24,467 nucleotides of DNA from a virus: positions 1 to 24,467 of IMG/VR virus record IMGVR_UViG_3300042691_039109; one strand, written 5' to 3'. This document shows positions 16,156 through 21,746 of the stretch, in pieces. Made by a program: the position numbers and the translations under genes. The notes under the pieces are model-generated. The model was given only the letters and a program-made list of their open reading frames with translations, ran no database searches and had not been told where the DNA came from. Within the stretch, counting starts at the first letter, position 1, and each line of letters starts with the position of its first letter.

Positions 16156-16368
16156 TTATGTAGGTTCAAATCTATCTTTTGACAGACCTAATGTTCCACT
16201 TGCATGAATTTTAATTTGGTCTGTTCTATAATGGCGAATTGTTCCACCATCGCATAACATCACACACCAAATATCATTTTCGAAAGTACCGCTGTCCGAA
16301 GCGTAAAGAGCGTAACCTTCTTTGCTTCCCTCAACTACAACTGGTATTGGTTTTTTAAATTCCATCAT
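16156..16368 (-). CDS. Small conserved-looking phage protein inside the tRNA cluster
   Basis: The product has 70 residues: a start MMEFKKPIPVVVEG, a core GTFENDIWCVMLCDGG and a TIRHYRTDQIKIHASGTLGL end. The strand-rich pattern resembles short proteins of unknown role that I have seen in T4-like marine phages, but I name no function. The first of two adjacent ATGs (16368) has an AAGGAG six bases upstream; these bases are the 3' end of the tRNA-Asn acceptor stem (16375-16380), so translation and tRNA maturation compete for the same RNA. The tmRNA acceptor piece starts just after its stop. It has no membrane segment. Confidence 0.7.
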   Translation of the reverse strand: MMEFKKPIPVVVEGSKEGYALYASDSGTFENDIWCVMLCDGGTIRHYRTDQIKIHASGTLGLSKDRFEPT

Positions 16369-16374
16369 ATACAA

Positions 16375-16447
16375 CTCCTTCAGTTGGGCTCGAACCAACG
16401 ACATTCGAGTTAACAGCTCGACGCTCTACCAACTGAGCTATGAAGGA
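16375..16447 (-). tRNA. tRNA-Asn (GTT)
   Basis: The minus strand gives a 73-nt cloverleaf: acceptor TCCTTCA/TGAAGGA (7 of 7 pairs), D arm with GCTC...GAGC, anticodon loop CTGTTAA (anticodon GTT), T arm GTTGG-TTCGAGC-CCAAC, discriminator G. CCA is not encoded. Its 3' end doubles as a ribosome binding site for the next gene. Confidence 0.93.
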
Positions 16448-16451
16448 TCAA

Positions 16452-16525
16452 TACTCCCACGGGGACTCGAACCCCGAGTCACCGCCTTGAAAGGGCGGGG
16501 ATTTAGCCGGTTAATCTATGGGAGC
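16452..16525 (-). tRNA. tRNA-Glu (TTC)
   Basis: The minus strand gives a 74-nt cloverleaf: acceptor GCTCCCA/TGGGAGT (first pair G-U), anticodon stem CCGCC/GGCGG with loop CTTTCAA (anticodon TTC), T arm CGGGG-TTCGAGT-CCCCG, discriminator A. The CCGCCCTTTCA pattern is typical of bacterial tRNA-Glu. CCA is not encoded. Confidence 0.92.
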
Positions 16526-16551
16526 GTGTGCCCGGTTTTCCGGGCGGATAA

Positions 16552-16824
16552 TTACTTGCGAGGACCGCGATTGTGAAGATCGCCGATTTCACGACGAATA
16601 TCACGAATCTCGTCAGTGACATAACGTTCACGATCATCGATATCGCGACCGTTAAACGCACGATCAAGATCCTTCTCAACCTCAGCAATCTTCATGTAAG
16701 CCATGAGAAGAGCGATCGCACCACAAATAGCTGCATAAACATGATACTCGCTACCAGCAGCAATGAGAAAAACAGCAGCAGCCAAAAACGCATACGAAGT
16801 GTTTCTAGATCCAAATCCAAACAT
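16552..16824 (-). CDS. Small membrane protein with charged helical tail
   Basis: The product has 90 residues. Two hydrophobic helices lie near residues 10-25 and 29-46 (SYAFLAAAVFLIAAGS and YAAICGAIALLMAYM), then a strongly charged, probably coiled-coil tail with many Arg/Asp/Glu (DIDDRERYVTDEIRDIRREI). The ATG at 16824 is chosen for its GGAGGT five bases upstream; an in-frame ATG at 16860 would add 12 residues without a good site. It lies between tRNA-Gly and tRNA-Glu and shares their transcript. Two inner-membrane helices plus a cytoplasmic tail could fit a spanin, holin or superinfection role, but nothing in the sequence decides this. Confidence 0.65.
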   Translation of the reverse strand: MFGFGSRNTSYAFLAAAVFLIAAGSEYHVYAAICGAIALLMAYMKIAEVEKDLDRAFNGRDIDDRERYVTDEIRDIRREIGDLHNRGPRK

Positions 16825-16857
16825 TGTGTACCTCCATGGTAAAAGTTTTATACGAGC

Positions 16858-16870
16858 CATAGTATTTATT
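16858..16870 (-). promoter_or_regulatory. Probable late promoter before the 90-residue membrane protein
   Basis: The minus strand reads AATAAATACTATG, matching 11 of 13 bases of the extended T4 late consensus TATAAATACTATT. It lies 34 bp before the ATG at 16824, in the short gap after tRNA-Gly, so this gene and the downstream RNAs may also be made late. Confidence 0.5.
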
Positions 16871-16881
16871 CTCCGAACAAG

Positions 16882-16954
16882 AGCGGGCGAAGGGGTTCGA
16901 ACCCTCGACATATAGCTTGGAAGGCTATCACTCTACCAACTGAGTTACGCCCGC
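16882..16954 (-). tRNA. tRNA-Gly (TCC)
   Basis: The minus strand gives a 73-nt cloverleaf: acceptor GCGGGCG/CGCCCGC (7 of 7), D arm ACTC...GAGT, anticodon loop CTTCCAA (anticodon TCC), T arm GAGGG-TTCGAAC-CCCTT, discriminator T. CCA is not encoded. It reads GGA, a frequent glycine codon in the AT-rich genes here. Confidence 0.93.
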
Positions 16955-16957
16955 AAA

Positions 16958-17030
16958 CATTCCCGACAGGACTCGAACCTGTAACCAACGGTTTAGAAAA
17001 CCGTTGCTCTATCCATTGAGCTACGGGAAT
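16958..17030 (-). tRNA. tRNA-Arg (TCT)
   Basis: The minus strand gives a 73-nt cloverleaf: acceptor ATTCCCG/CGGGAAT (7 of 7), D arm GCTC...GAGC, anticodon stem ACGGT/ACCGT with loop TTTCTAA (anticodon TCT), T arm ACAGG-TTCGAGT-CCTGT, discriminator G. CCA is not encoded. It reads AGA, the main arginine codon of the phage and often rare in hosts. It begins a few bases after the promoter. Confidence 0.93.
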
Positions 17031-17039
17031 TCTAGGTAC

Positions 17040-17067
17040 ATTGTACCACAGATCTCAAGCAAGTCAA
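17040..17067 (-). promoter_or_regulatory. Sigma70-type promoter of the tRNA/tmRNA cassette
   Basis: The minus strand reads TTGACT (17067-17062), 16 bp, then TACAAT (17045-17040) preceded by TGG (extended -10). The predicted start is within a few bases of the tRNA-Arg 5' end. Confidence 0.78.
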
Positions 17068-17078
17068 TCCCTATAAAC

Positions 17079-17102
17079 AACAAAGGGGGGATTTCTCCCC
17101 CC
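17079..17102 (-). terminator. Terminator after the OM-protein transcript
   Basis: The minus strand has GGGGGG, a 6-nt loop AGAAAT and CCCCCC (17102-17085), then TTTGTTGTTTAT. The stem is strong and the T tract interrupted. It separates this transcript from the tRNA promoter just downstream. Confidence 0.7.
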
Positions 17103-17124
17103 AATGTCCAAGATGTAATCATTC

Positions 17125-17283
17125 TCACTTAGCAGCAGGAATGACGTTGCCGAATAGATCAGCAACAAAACGAACGCCCGCTACGAAGAACGGAAGAGTG
17201 GCAATCAGGAAGTACCAGTGACGCGGATTGCGCCAGCAGAATACACAAGCATTTGCCATAGGACAAGTCTTTTCGTTAGCCAT
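17125..17283 (-). CDS. 52-residue membrane protein with N-terminal cysteines
   Basis: The product has 52 residues with an excellent ribosome site (AAGGAG, six bases before the ATG at 17283), placed 12 bp after the stop of the beta-barrel gene. The N-terminus has C7, C13 and C16 (TCPMANACVFCWRNP), a possible metal or disulfide site, followed by one hydrophobic helix (about residues 22-42, HWYFLIATLPFFVAG) and a short tail. The terminator follows 22 bp later. The context suggests a partner of the outer-membrane protein or a separate membrane modulator. No family is recognised. Codon choice is GC-richer than in the virion genes, like its neighbour. Confidence 0.7.
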   Translation of the reverse strand: MANEKTCPMANACVFCWRNPRHWYFLIATLPFFVAGVRFVADLFGNVIPAAK

Positions 17284-17295
17284 GTTCTACTCCTT

Positions 17296-18075
17296 TCAGA
17301 AGTTGATAGTAATGCCGCCAGAGACAACGCAGTTGTTCTCAGGACGGAAGCTTTGGAGATCTTGCCACACTGGAAGATCAACGCCAAAGTCAATGGTGGC
17401 GGTGCTGGTTGGCTTCCAAGTGATGCTAGGACCAACGAACAGCTGTTGCTCACCCGGATCTACGGCATAGTTCTGCTTGACAGTCAATGCACCAACGAGG
17501 GCATTGCCCCAAACAGGAGTCGAAAGATCCGTACGCATGAAGATGATATCGGCATCAGTTTGACCACCAAGATAGGGGTTGAATGCCTGACCACCCACAA
17601 ACTTATAATCAAAAGTTTGGGTGAAGTCAAACTCTGACTTCGCAATATCATCAAGACCGAACACAAACCCAACGAAGGGATTCACGTTCGCAGAACCTAG
17701 TTCACCACCAGCAGTGGGGATATCGGCTCCTGCTTCGACGTTCAACCAAGCGGCACCAAATTCGGTGGCCTCTTGAAGAACGCGAAAAGATGCTCCGAGA
17801 GTCAAATCACCGAGACCAGTAGTATCGGCAACATTGTTATCGGAGTACACAGGGAGTTCGGCAAACAGAACGAGTCCTTCAGCAATACCATGAACTTCGA
17901 GTTCAGGAACAACTGAAAGAATCGAACCACCTTGTCCCTTGAAGTTGTACACTGCCGCCTCCGCGCCAAAGTCCAACTTCAGGTTGCCCAGCCCAGCCTC
18001 CGCAGCCGGTGCAGGATTAGCTGCAACAGCAGACGAAGCAACAAGACCAGACAATACAGTAGCAAAATTCTTCAT
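17296..18075 (-). CDS. Secreted outer-membrane beta-barrel protein
   Basis: The product has 259 residues. The N-terminus is a clear signal peptide (MKNFATVLSGLVASSAVA, cleavage likely after AVA before ANPAP). The mature part has alternating amphipathic strands and ends in GGITINF; a C-terminal Phe is the usual recognition signal for BAM insertion. Segments such as GLGDLTLGASFRVL and ..EAGADIPTAG recall transporter-like barrels of the MetA-pathway/OmpW type, but the exact family is unsure. The ATG at 18075 is chosen over an upstream in-frame start because GGAGA lies five bases before it and the signal peptide begins there. It has its own host-type promoter and leader hairpin. A phage-made OM protein could alter the host surface; that is inference. 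Confidence 0.72.
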   Translation of the reverse strand: MKNFATVLSGLVASSAVAANPAPAAEAGLGNLKLDFGAEAAVYNFKGQGGSILSVVPELEVHGIAEGLVLFAELPVYSDNNVADTTGLGDLTLGASFRVLQEATEFGAAWLNVEAGADIPTAGGELGSANVNPFVGFVFGLDDIAKSEFDFTQTFDYKFVGGQAFNPYLGGQTDADIIFMRTDLSTPVWGNALVGALTVKQNYAVDPGEQQLFVGPSITWKPTSTATIDFGVDLPVWQDLQSFRPENNCVVSGGITINF

Positions 18076-18090
18076 AGAATCTCCATTTCT

Positions 18091-18109
18091 CCCCCACACC
18101 ATGTGGGGG
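18091..18109 (-). promoter_or_regulatory. Leader hairpin of the OM-protein mRNA
   Basis: CCCCCACA and TGTGGGGG form a perfect 8-bp stem with a 3-nt loop, between the expected transcription start (near 18109) and the ribosome site. It would sit at or near the 5' end of the mRNA, where such hairpins often stabilise transcripts. Confidence 0.6.
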
Positions 18110-18115
18110 TCATAT

Positions 18116-18144
18116 ATTGTAACATATCAGATCAACTCAGTCAA
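18116..18144 (-). promoter_or_regulatory. Sigma70-type promoter of the OM-protein gene
   Basis: The minus strand reads TTGACT (18144-18139), 17 bp, then TACAAT (18121-18116) preceded by TGT (extended -10). The -35 overlaps the stop codon of the upstream dockerin gene. Confidence 0.8.
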
Positions 18145-20534
18145 GGGTTGTCTTTCGTTTTTCCAAACTGGCTTAAGAATATAGCCATGTCTTTTCCATC
18201 AACAATACCATCCCCATCAAGATCATAATCTGGATCTTGAGTTCCCCATTTTGCTAGTAACATTCCTTGGTCAATAGCATCTACAACACCATCATTGTTA
18301 AAATCACCAATTAATTTATTTTCAAATGTACTAACATCTACGCCACACCATGTTTTTATTCCCGGAATAGTTGACCAATTTATTGTCTTTGCAATCTCGA
18401 CTGCGGTATTCGGTCTATAATACCATTTGTTCAAAATTGCAGTATCCCATGGGTAACAACCCATGTAATGATGATCTGTGCTGTAACTTACCCATTCATA
18501 AGGACTGCTGGTCAATATTTTTTGAATATATTCATGTGTAAGAACTGCGTCTTTATCCAAATCAGGATTCACTCCTGTTTTCTTTTCTATGTAATTCATC
18601 CATCCGTATAATTTAACAACAAGGACTTCACAAATCCCTGCGTAGGGGCTTGTGGGAGAAAGATTTGCATCTGCCATTCCATTAAAACGAGTTGGTCCAA
18701 TTAGATAGAACACTTCTCCGACATTTTTATCAATGCAAGTTATCATTTGAAATTTTGATGTTTCATCTGGTTGACCATTTTGCCAAGGTCTATCTAAAAT
18801 AAAACCATAACCGCTTATGTTTTGAGAAGTTTCTGGTTTGGCATTTCTGAAATCACCCCACGATTTTATAACTCTGTAAAGAGTATCACCAGCACCCGGA
18901 CCCGATATTACTTTAATATAGGAATACCAGAAAGTTGACGATTTTCCGTCGTGTGACGCTGCCCAGCCTTTATTTAAATCTGCAGGAACTGTATTCCATT
19001 GAATTTTTGCAAATCTTCCTGTAAAAGTTGATGTTTCCCTATAAACATGAATCAACCCATATTTTGTATTTTCATTAGTTTCTTCTAAATTTGCACCAAC
19101 AGCAGAAAATATTCTTCTATGTGTTTTACCAAGAGTTCTATAGTCAAGATCATTTCCAACTTGATCAACAACTTTAAAATAACACAATGCCTCTAGTGCT
19201 GTTTGAAGTGCATGCCACCTTTTCTTTGCTGTTAAACTTGTGTGTGGATCTCCATATATCATAATCATTTTTTCATTTGATTGTGATTCTGATTCTTCCC
19301 CATCTTCACTTTCAACACCGGCACCCCTGTCCGACAATAATCCATTTGATCTTGCTGTATCTGAAATCATGGTAGTTTCTGGCATACGCATAGCAAGTTC
19401 ATTTAAGAAATATCCAGATATGATAGACCAAGGACGAGCTGTACATGGTTTTTGACCGGCTCCACTCGAAGTGGAAGTATATGTCTTAATAGACCCAAAT
19501 GCATCAATTCCCCATTGAATTACTGTCTTTAAATTTTCAAATCTTTGTGATTGTAAAACATTTTTTGAATACAATGTTTGTAAACGATTCATCAAAGGTC
19601 CTTGATAATACGCTCCATATGCAGATATTTTTCCGTCTATACTTGCGGAATAAAGCGGCATCGCTTGAGAATAATCAGTACCACCACCAAATGCAAACCC
19701 ATAGCAAAATGTTTTAAATGATGGATCGTTTGCATATGTTGGCATTTTAAATTGTGGTGCGGGATTATCAACAAGTTCAGAATCACCCGGTAATTTACCA
19801 TTTAGTTTTGAAACGGCATGTAAAGGTCTGTTTTTTCTATCCTCTTCTGGCCAAAGAACAGGAGGTCTAAATGAAACTTCAGTAGGGTGATTCTCCAAGA
19901 CAAATAAAGTACCATAAGACATTGAACATGATCTGCTCATAATTCTTTGATAAGGATATCCGCTTGCATTTGAAATGTTCCATTTGTATGGACAATTGAT
20001 ATCAAAATTAGACCATTGAACTACAAGCACATCACCAAATTGTACTTCTATTCCACCATTTTCCAGTTGTTGTTTTGTATCTAAAAATTTATTAAGGTCA
20101 AATGCTTTATATGATGAATTTAAATTTGTTGGTAAAGGTACTTTTGTCCATTTCCCATTTACGGGTTGTGTTTTATACGGTGTCCAACCTTTGTTTGATG
20201 TTCCGAATGATCTAGAATCAAATGCATTTCCTTTACTTCTAGGAGTACCATCTGGTCCATAATCATGCATGCCTCTTGGATTTTTTACCAAACCGTTAAT
20301 GTATATTTCACCTTTAAATCCTTCTTTTCCTGCCCAACCCAATTCCAAATCAGCAATAATTCTGTTTGGTTTTTCAACACCAAATTCGGATTCCATTTCC
20401 ATATCAATAAGCTTTAGTCCCGGCTTATTGATAATATATGGACTTCCGTCCCAGAAAGTACCAGTTTCAACGTCTTGATTAAAAGTCCATTTATACTTTA
20501 CTTTGTGAGCTTCGTGAATTATCTGGTTTGGCAT
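18141..20534 (-). CDS. Large protein of unknown function with C-terminal dockerin
   Basis: The product has 797 residues. The C-terminal ~55 (742-797) form a type I dockerin: two calcium loops (DFNNDGVVDAID at 744-755 and DLDGDGIVDGKD at 771-782), each followed by a helix (QGMLLAKWG, MAIFLSQFG). The WG-ended, GDGxVD style is common in planctomycete proteins. The first ~740 residues are not recognised: Trp- and Tyr-rich, mixed alpha/beta, with an acidic Ser/Glu stretch near 410-425 (ESEDGEESESQ) and no signal peptide or membrane segment. It overlaps the 49-residue gene by 44 bp and sits in an operon with a second dockerin protein. It could be a virion surface protein, host-binding factor or enzyme; nothing decides this. 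Confidence 0.65.
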   Translation of the reverse strand: MPNQIIHEAHKVKYKWTFNQDVETGTFWDGSPYIINKPGLKLIDMEMESEFGVEKPNRIIADLELGWAGKEGFKGEIYINGLVKNPRGMHDYGPDGTPRSKGNAFDSRSFGTSNKGWTPYKTQPVNGKWTKVPLPTNLNSSYKAFDLNKFLDTKQQLENGGIEVQFGDVLVVQWSNFDINCPYKWNISNASGYPYQRIMSRSCSMSYGTLFVLENHPTEVSFRPPVLWPEEDRKNRPLHAVSKLNGKLPGDSELVDNPAPQFKMPTYANDPSFKTFCYGFAFGGGTDYSQAMPLYSASIDGKISAYGAYYQGPLMNRLQTLYSKNVLQSQRFENLKTVIQWGIDAFGSIKTYTSTSSGAGQKPCTARPWSIISGYFLNELAMRMPETTMISDTARSNGLLSDRGAGVESEDGEESESQSNEKMIMIYGDPHTSLTAKKRWHALQTALEALCYFKVVDQVGNDLDYRTLGKTHRRIFSAVGANLEETNENTKYGLIHVYRETSTFTGRFAKIQWNTVPADLNKGWAASHDGKSSTFWYSYIKVISGPGAGDTLYRVIKSWGDFRNAKPETSQNISGYGFILDRPWQNGQPDETSKFQMITCIDKNVGEVFYLIGPTRFNGMADANLSPTSPYAGICEVLVVKLYGWMNYIEKKTGVNPDLDKDAVLTHEYIQKILTSSPYEWVSYSTDHHYMGCYPWDTAILNKWYYRPNTAVEIAKTINWSTIPGIKTWCGVDVSTFENKLIGDFNNDGVVDAIDQGMLLAKWGTQDPDYDLDGDGIVDGKDMAIFLSQFGKTKDNP

Positions 20535-20640
20535 TTTTCTTTCCTTTTTTTGAAAAAATTTTATCCCAATTTTCCGACCACTTTTTGTAGTCTACAGATC
20601 TATATGTATCTCCCTTACCGGCACTGTGTTTCCTACTCAT
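20491..20640 (-). CDS. 49-residue basic protein (SRKHxxGKGD type)
   Basis: The product has 49 residues and starts MSRKHSAGKGDTYRSVDYKKW, with ..ENWDKIFSKKGKKN after it. Short proteins with a SRKHxxGKGDxxRPVD-like start and a Y/W...IF-K end occur in many unrelated tailed phages, always of unknown function. Its ribosome site (AAGGTGAT, on the minus strand just upstream) lies in the 3' end of the protease gene, whose stop is four bases before this ATG. The reading frame overlaps the start of the 797-residue gene by 44 bp in another frame. It is strongly basic, so nucleic-acid binding is possible. Confidence 0.75.
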   Translation of the reverse strand: MSRKHSAGKGDTYRSVDYKKWSENWDKIFSKKGKKNAKPDNSRSSQSKV

Positions 20641-20644
20641 AAGA

Positions 20645-21718
20645 TCACCTTGGTTTAATAATATTAATTGGTGGTATTATTGGTGGTTGTGTGTTTGGAT
20701 TATATACAGAGTTTTCTATTGTATATTCTCCCCAATTAGCCATCAAAATAGACATGTCTTCTGCATCGACAAATCCATCACCATTTAAATCATATTCTTT
20801 ATTATTAGTTCCCCATGCTGACAATAATTTAGTTTGATCCATTGCATCAACTTTTCCGTCTTGATTAAAGTCCCCCGGTCTTACAGATATTTTTACATAA
20901 TCTAAAGAATATTGATTTCCTATTTCTTGCTTCAAAATATCGATTAATGTGGGGGGTATTATATGCCCACCAAATGCCAATCCTACTAAGATTGTATTTC
21001 CGGATTTATCTAACACAAATGTAGGAGAACCACTGTCCCCGCCAAACACATTTGGAACTTGAATTGGTCCGGTTGATCCGTTGAATGGTATTCCTTCATT
21101 ATAACCCATTCCGTCGTCTGTGTAAGGCTTCGACATCCAAGTCGTCGGTTCTGTATTGACTGTGCCGTCCTTTGTTCTACTTTCTTTAAGCCGAGTCCTG
21201 TATATTCTGCATTGACCATCTTGCATCCACATCTCTGTTTCTCTTGGAATATATCTTACATCGGCTATTTTTGAATATATTTTAATATCGTCTACTGGAA
21301 ATTCTTGTTCGAATTCGACTAACCTTAAATCATAAGGATTTAATTGTTTTGTTGTTTTTACTTTTCTGGTATAAGTTTGTTGACTTTTGCCCAACCATTT
21401 AAGATCGTGAACCTGTGATGGTATAGCAGCATAATAATGCTGACAGATCAACGCATGTTTTGGTGTTATTAAGACTGCTGCAAAATAACCGTTATTCCAA
21501 TAATTGATGTTTCCCCAATCGGATTGGACATATGCAGATCTATTATTGAACCTTTGATTTTTAGCAGCACAACCAGAAAAGTCAACATTATAGTATGCTG
21601 CTGGACAGCGAGAATTATACTCAATAGGAATACCATCATTTTTTGGGTCTAATGAAACCGGGGGTGAAAATAAATGAAGATCGTGATATTCTCTATTATA
21701 GTTTTTAATTACTGCCAT
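20645..21718 (-). CDS. Trypsin-like serine protease with C-terminal dockerin
   Basis: The product has 357 residues. The catalytic triad of a chymotrypsin-fold (S1/S6-type) protease can be read as H94 (ALICQHYY), D130 (NPYDLRLVEF) and S229 in GGDSGSP. The calcium loops DFNQDGKVDAMD (283-294) and DLNGDGFVDAED (310-321) form a type I dockerin, followed by a Pro-rich tail (TQPPIIPPINI). No signal peptide is seen, so it may be a virion part or act in the cytoplasm or after lysis. A box TATAAATT (21739-21746) and an AAGGAT site precede it. Dockerins bind cohesins; none is visible in this window. Protease and dockerin calls are firm; the role (host surface digestion, protein maturation) is inference. 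Confidence 0.82.
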   Translation of the reverse strand: MAVIKNYNREYHDLHLFSPPVSLDPKNDGIPIEYNSRCPAAYYNVDFSGCAAKNQRFNNRSAYVQSDWGNINYWNNGYFAAVLITPKHALICQHYYAAIPSQVHDLKWLGKSQQTYTRKVKTTKQLNPYDLRLVEFEQEFPVDDIKIYSKIADVRYIPRETEMWMQDGQCRIYRTRLKESRTKDGTVNTEPTTWMSKPYTDDGMGYNEGIPFNGSTGPIQVPNVFGGDSGSPTFVLDKSGNTILVGLAFGGHIIPPTLIDILKQEIGNQYSLDYVKISVRPGDFNQDGKVDAMDQTKLLSAWGTNNKEYDLNGDGFVDAEDMSILMANWGEYTIENSVYNPNTQPPIIPPINIIKPR

Positions 21719-21738
21719 ATAAATCCTTTTTGATTTTT

Positions 21739-21746
21739 AATTTATA
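21739..21746 (-). promoter_or_regulatory. Possible late promoter before the protease gene
   Basis: The minus strand reads TATAAATT, 7 of 8 bases of the T4 late consensus, overlapping the stop codon of the 618-residue gene and 20 bp before the protease ATG, leaving room for a short leader with its ribosome site. Confidence 0.45.

Noticed and set aside
15940-16182. Plus-strand open frame of 80 codons
   Set aside because: It runs antisense to the tmRNA, has no ribosome site and its translation follows RNA stems.
17218-17637. Plus-strand open frame of 139 codons
   Set aside because: Antisense to the OM-protein gene, which has a signal peptide, promoter and ribosome site.
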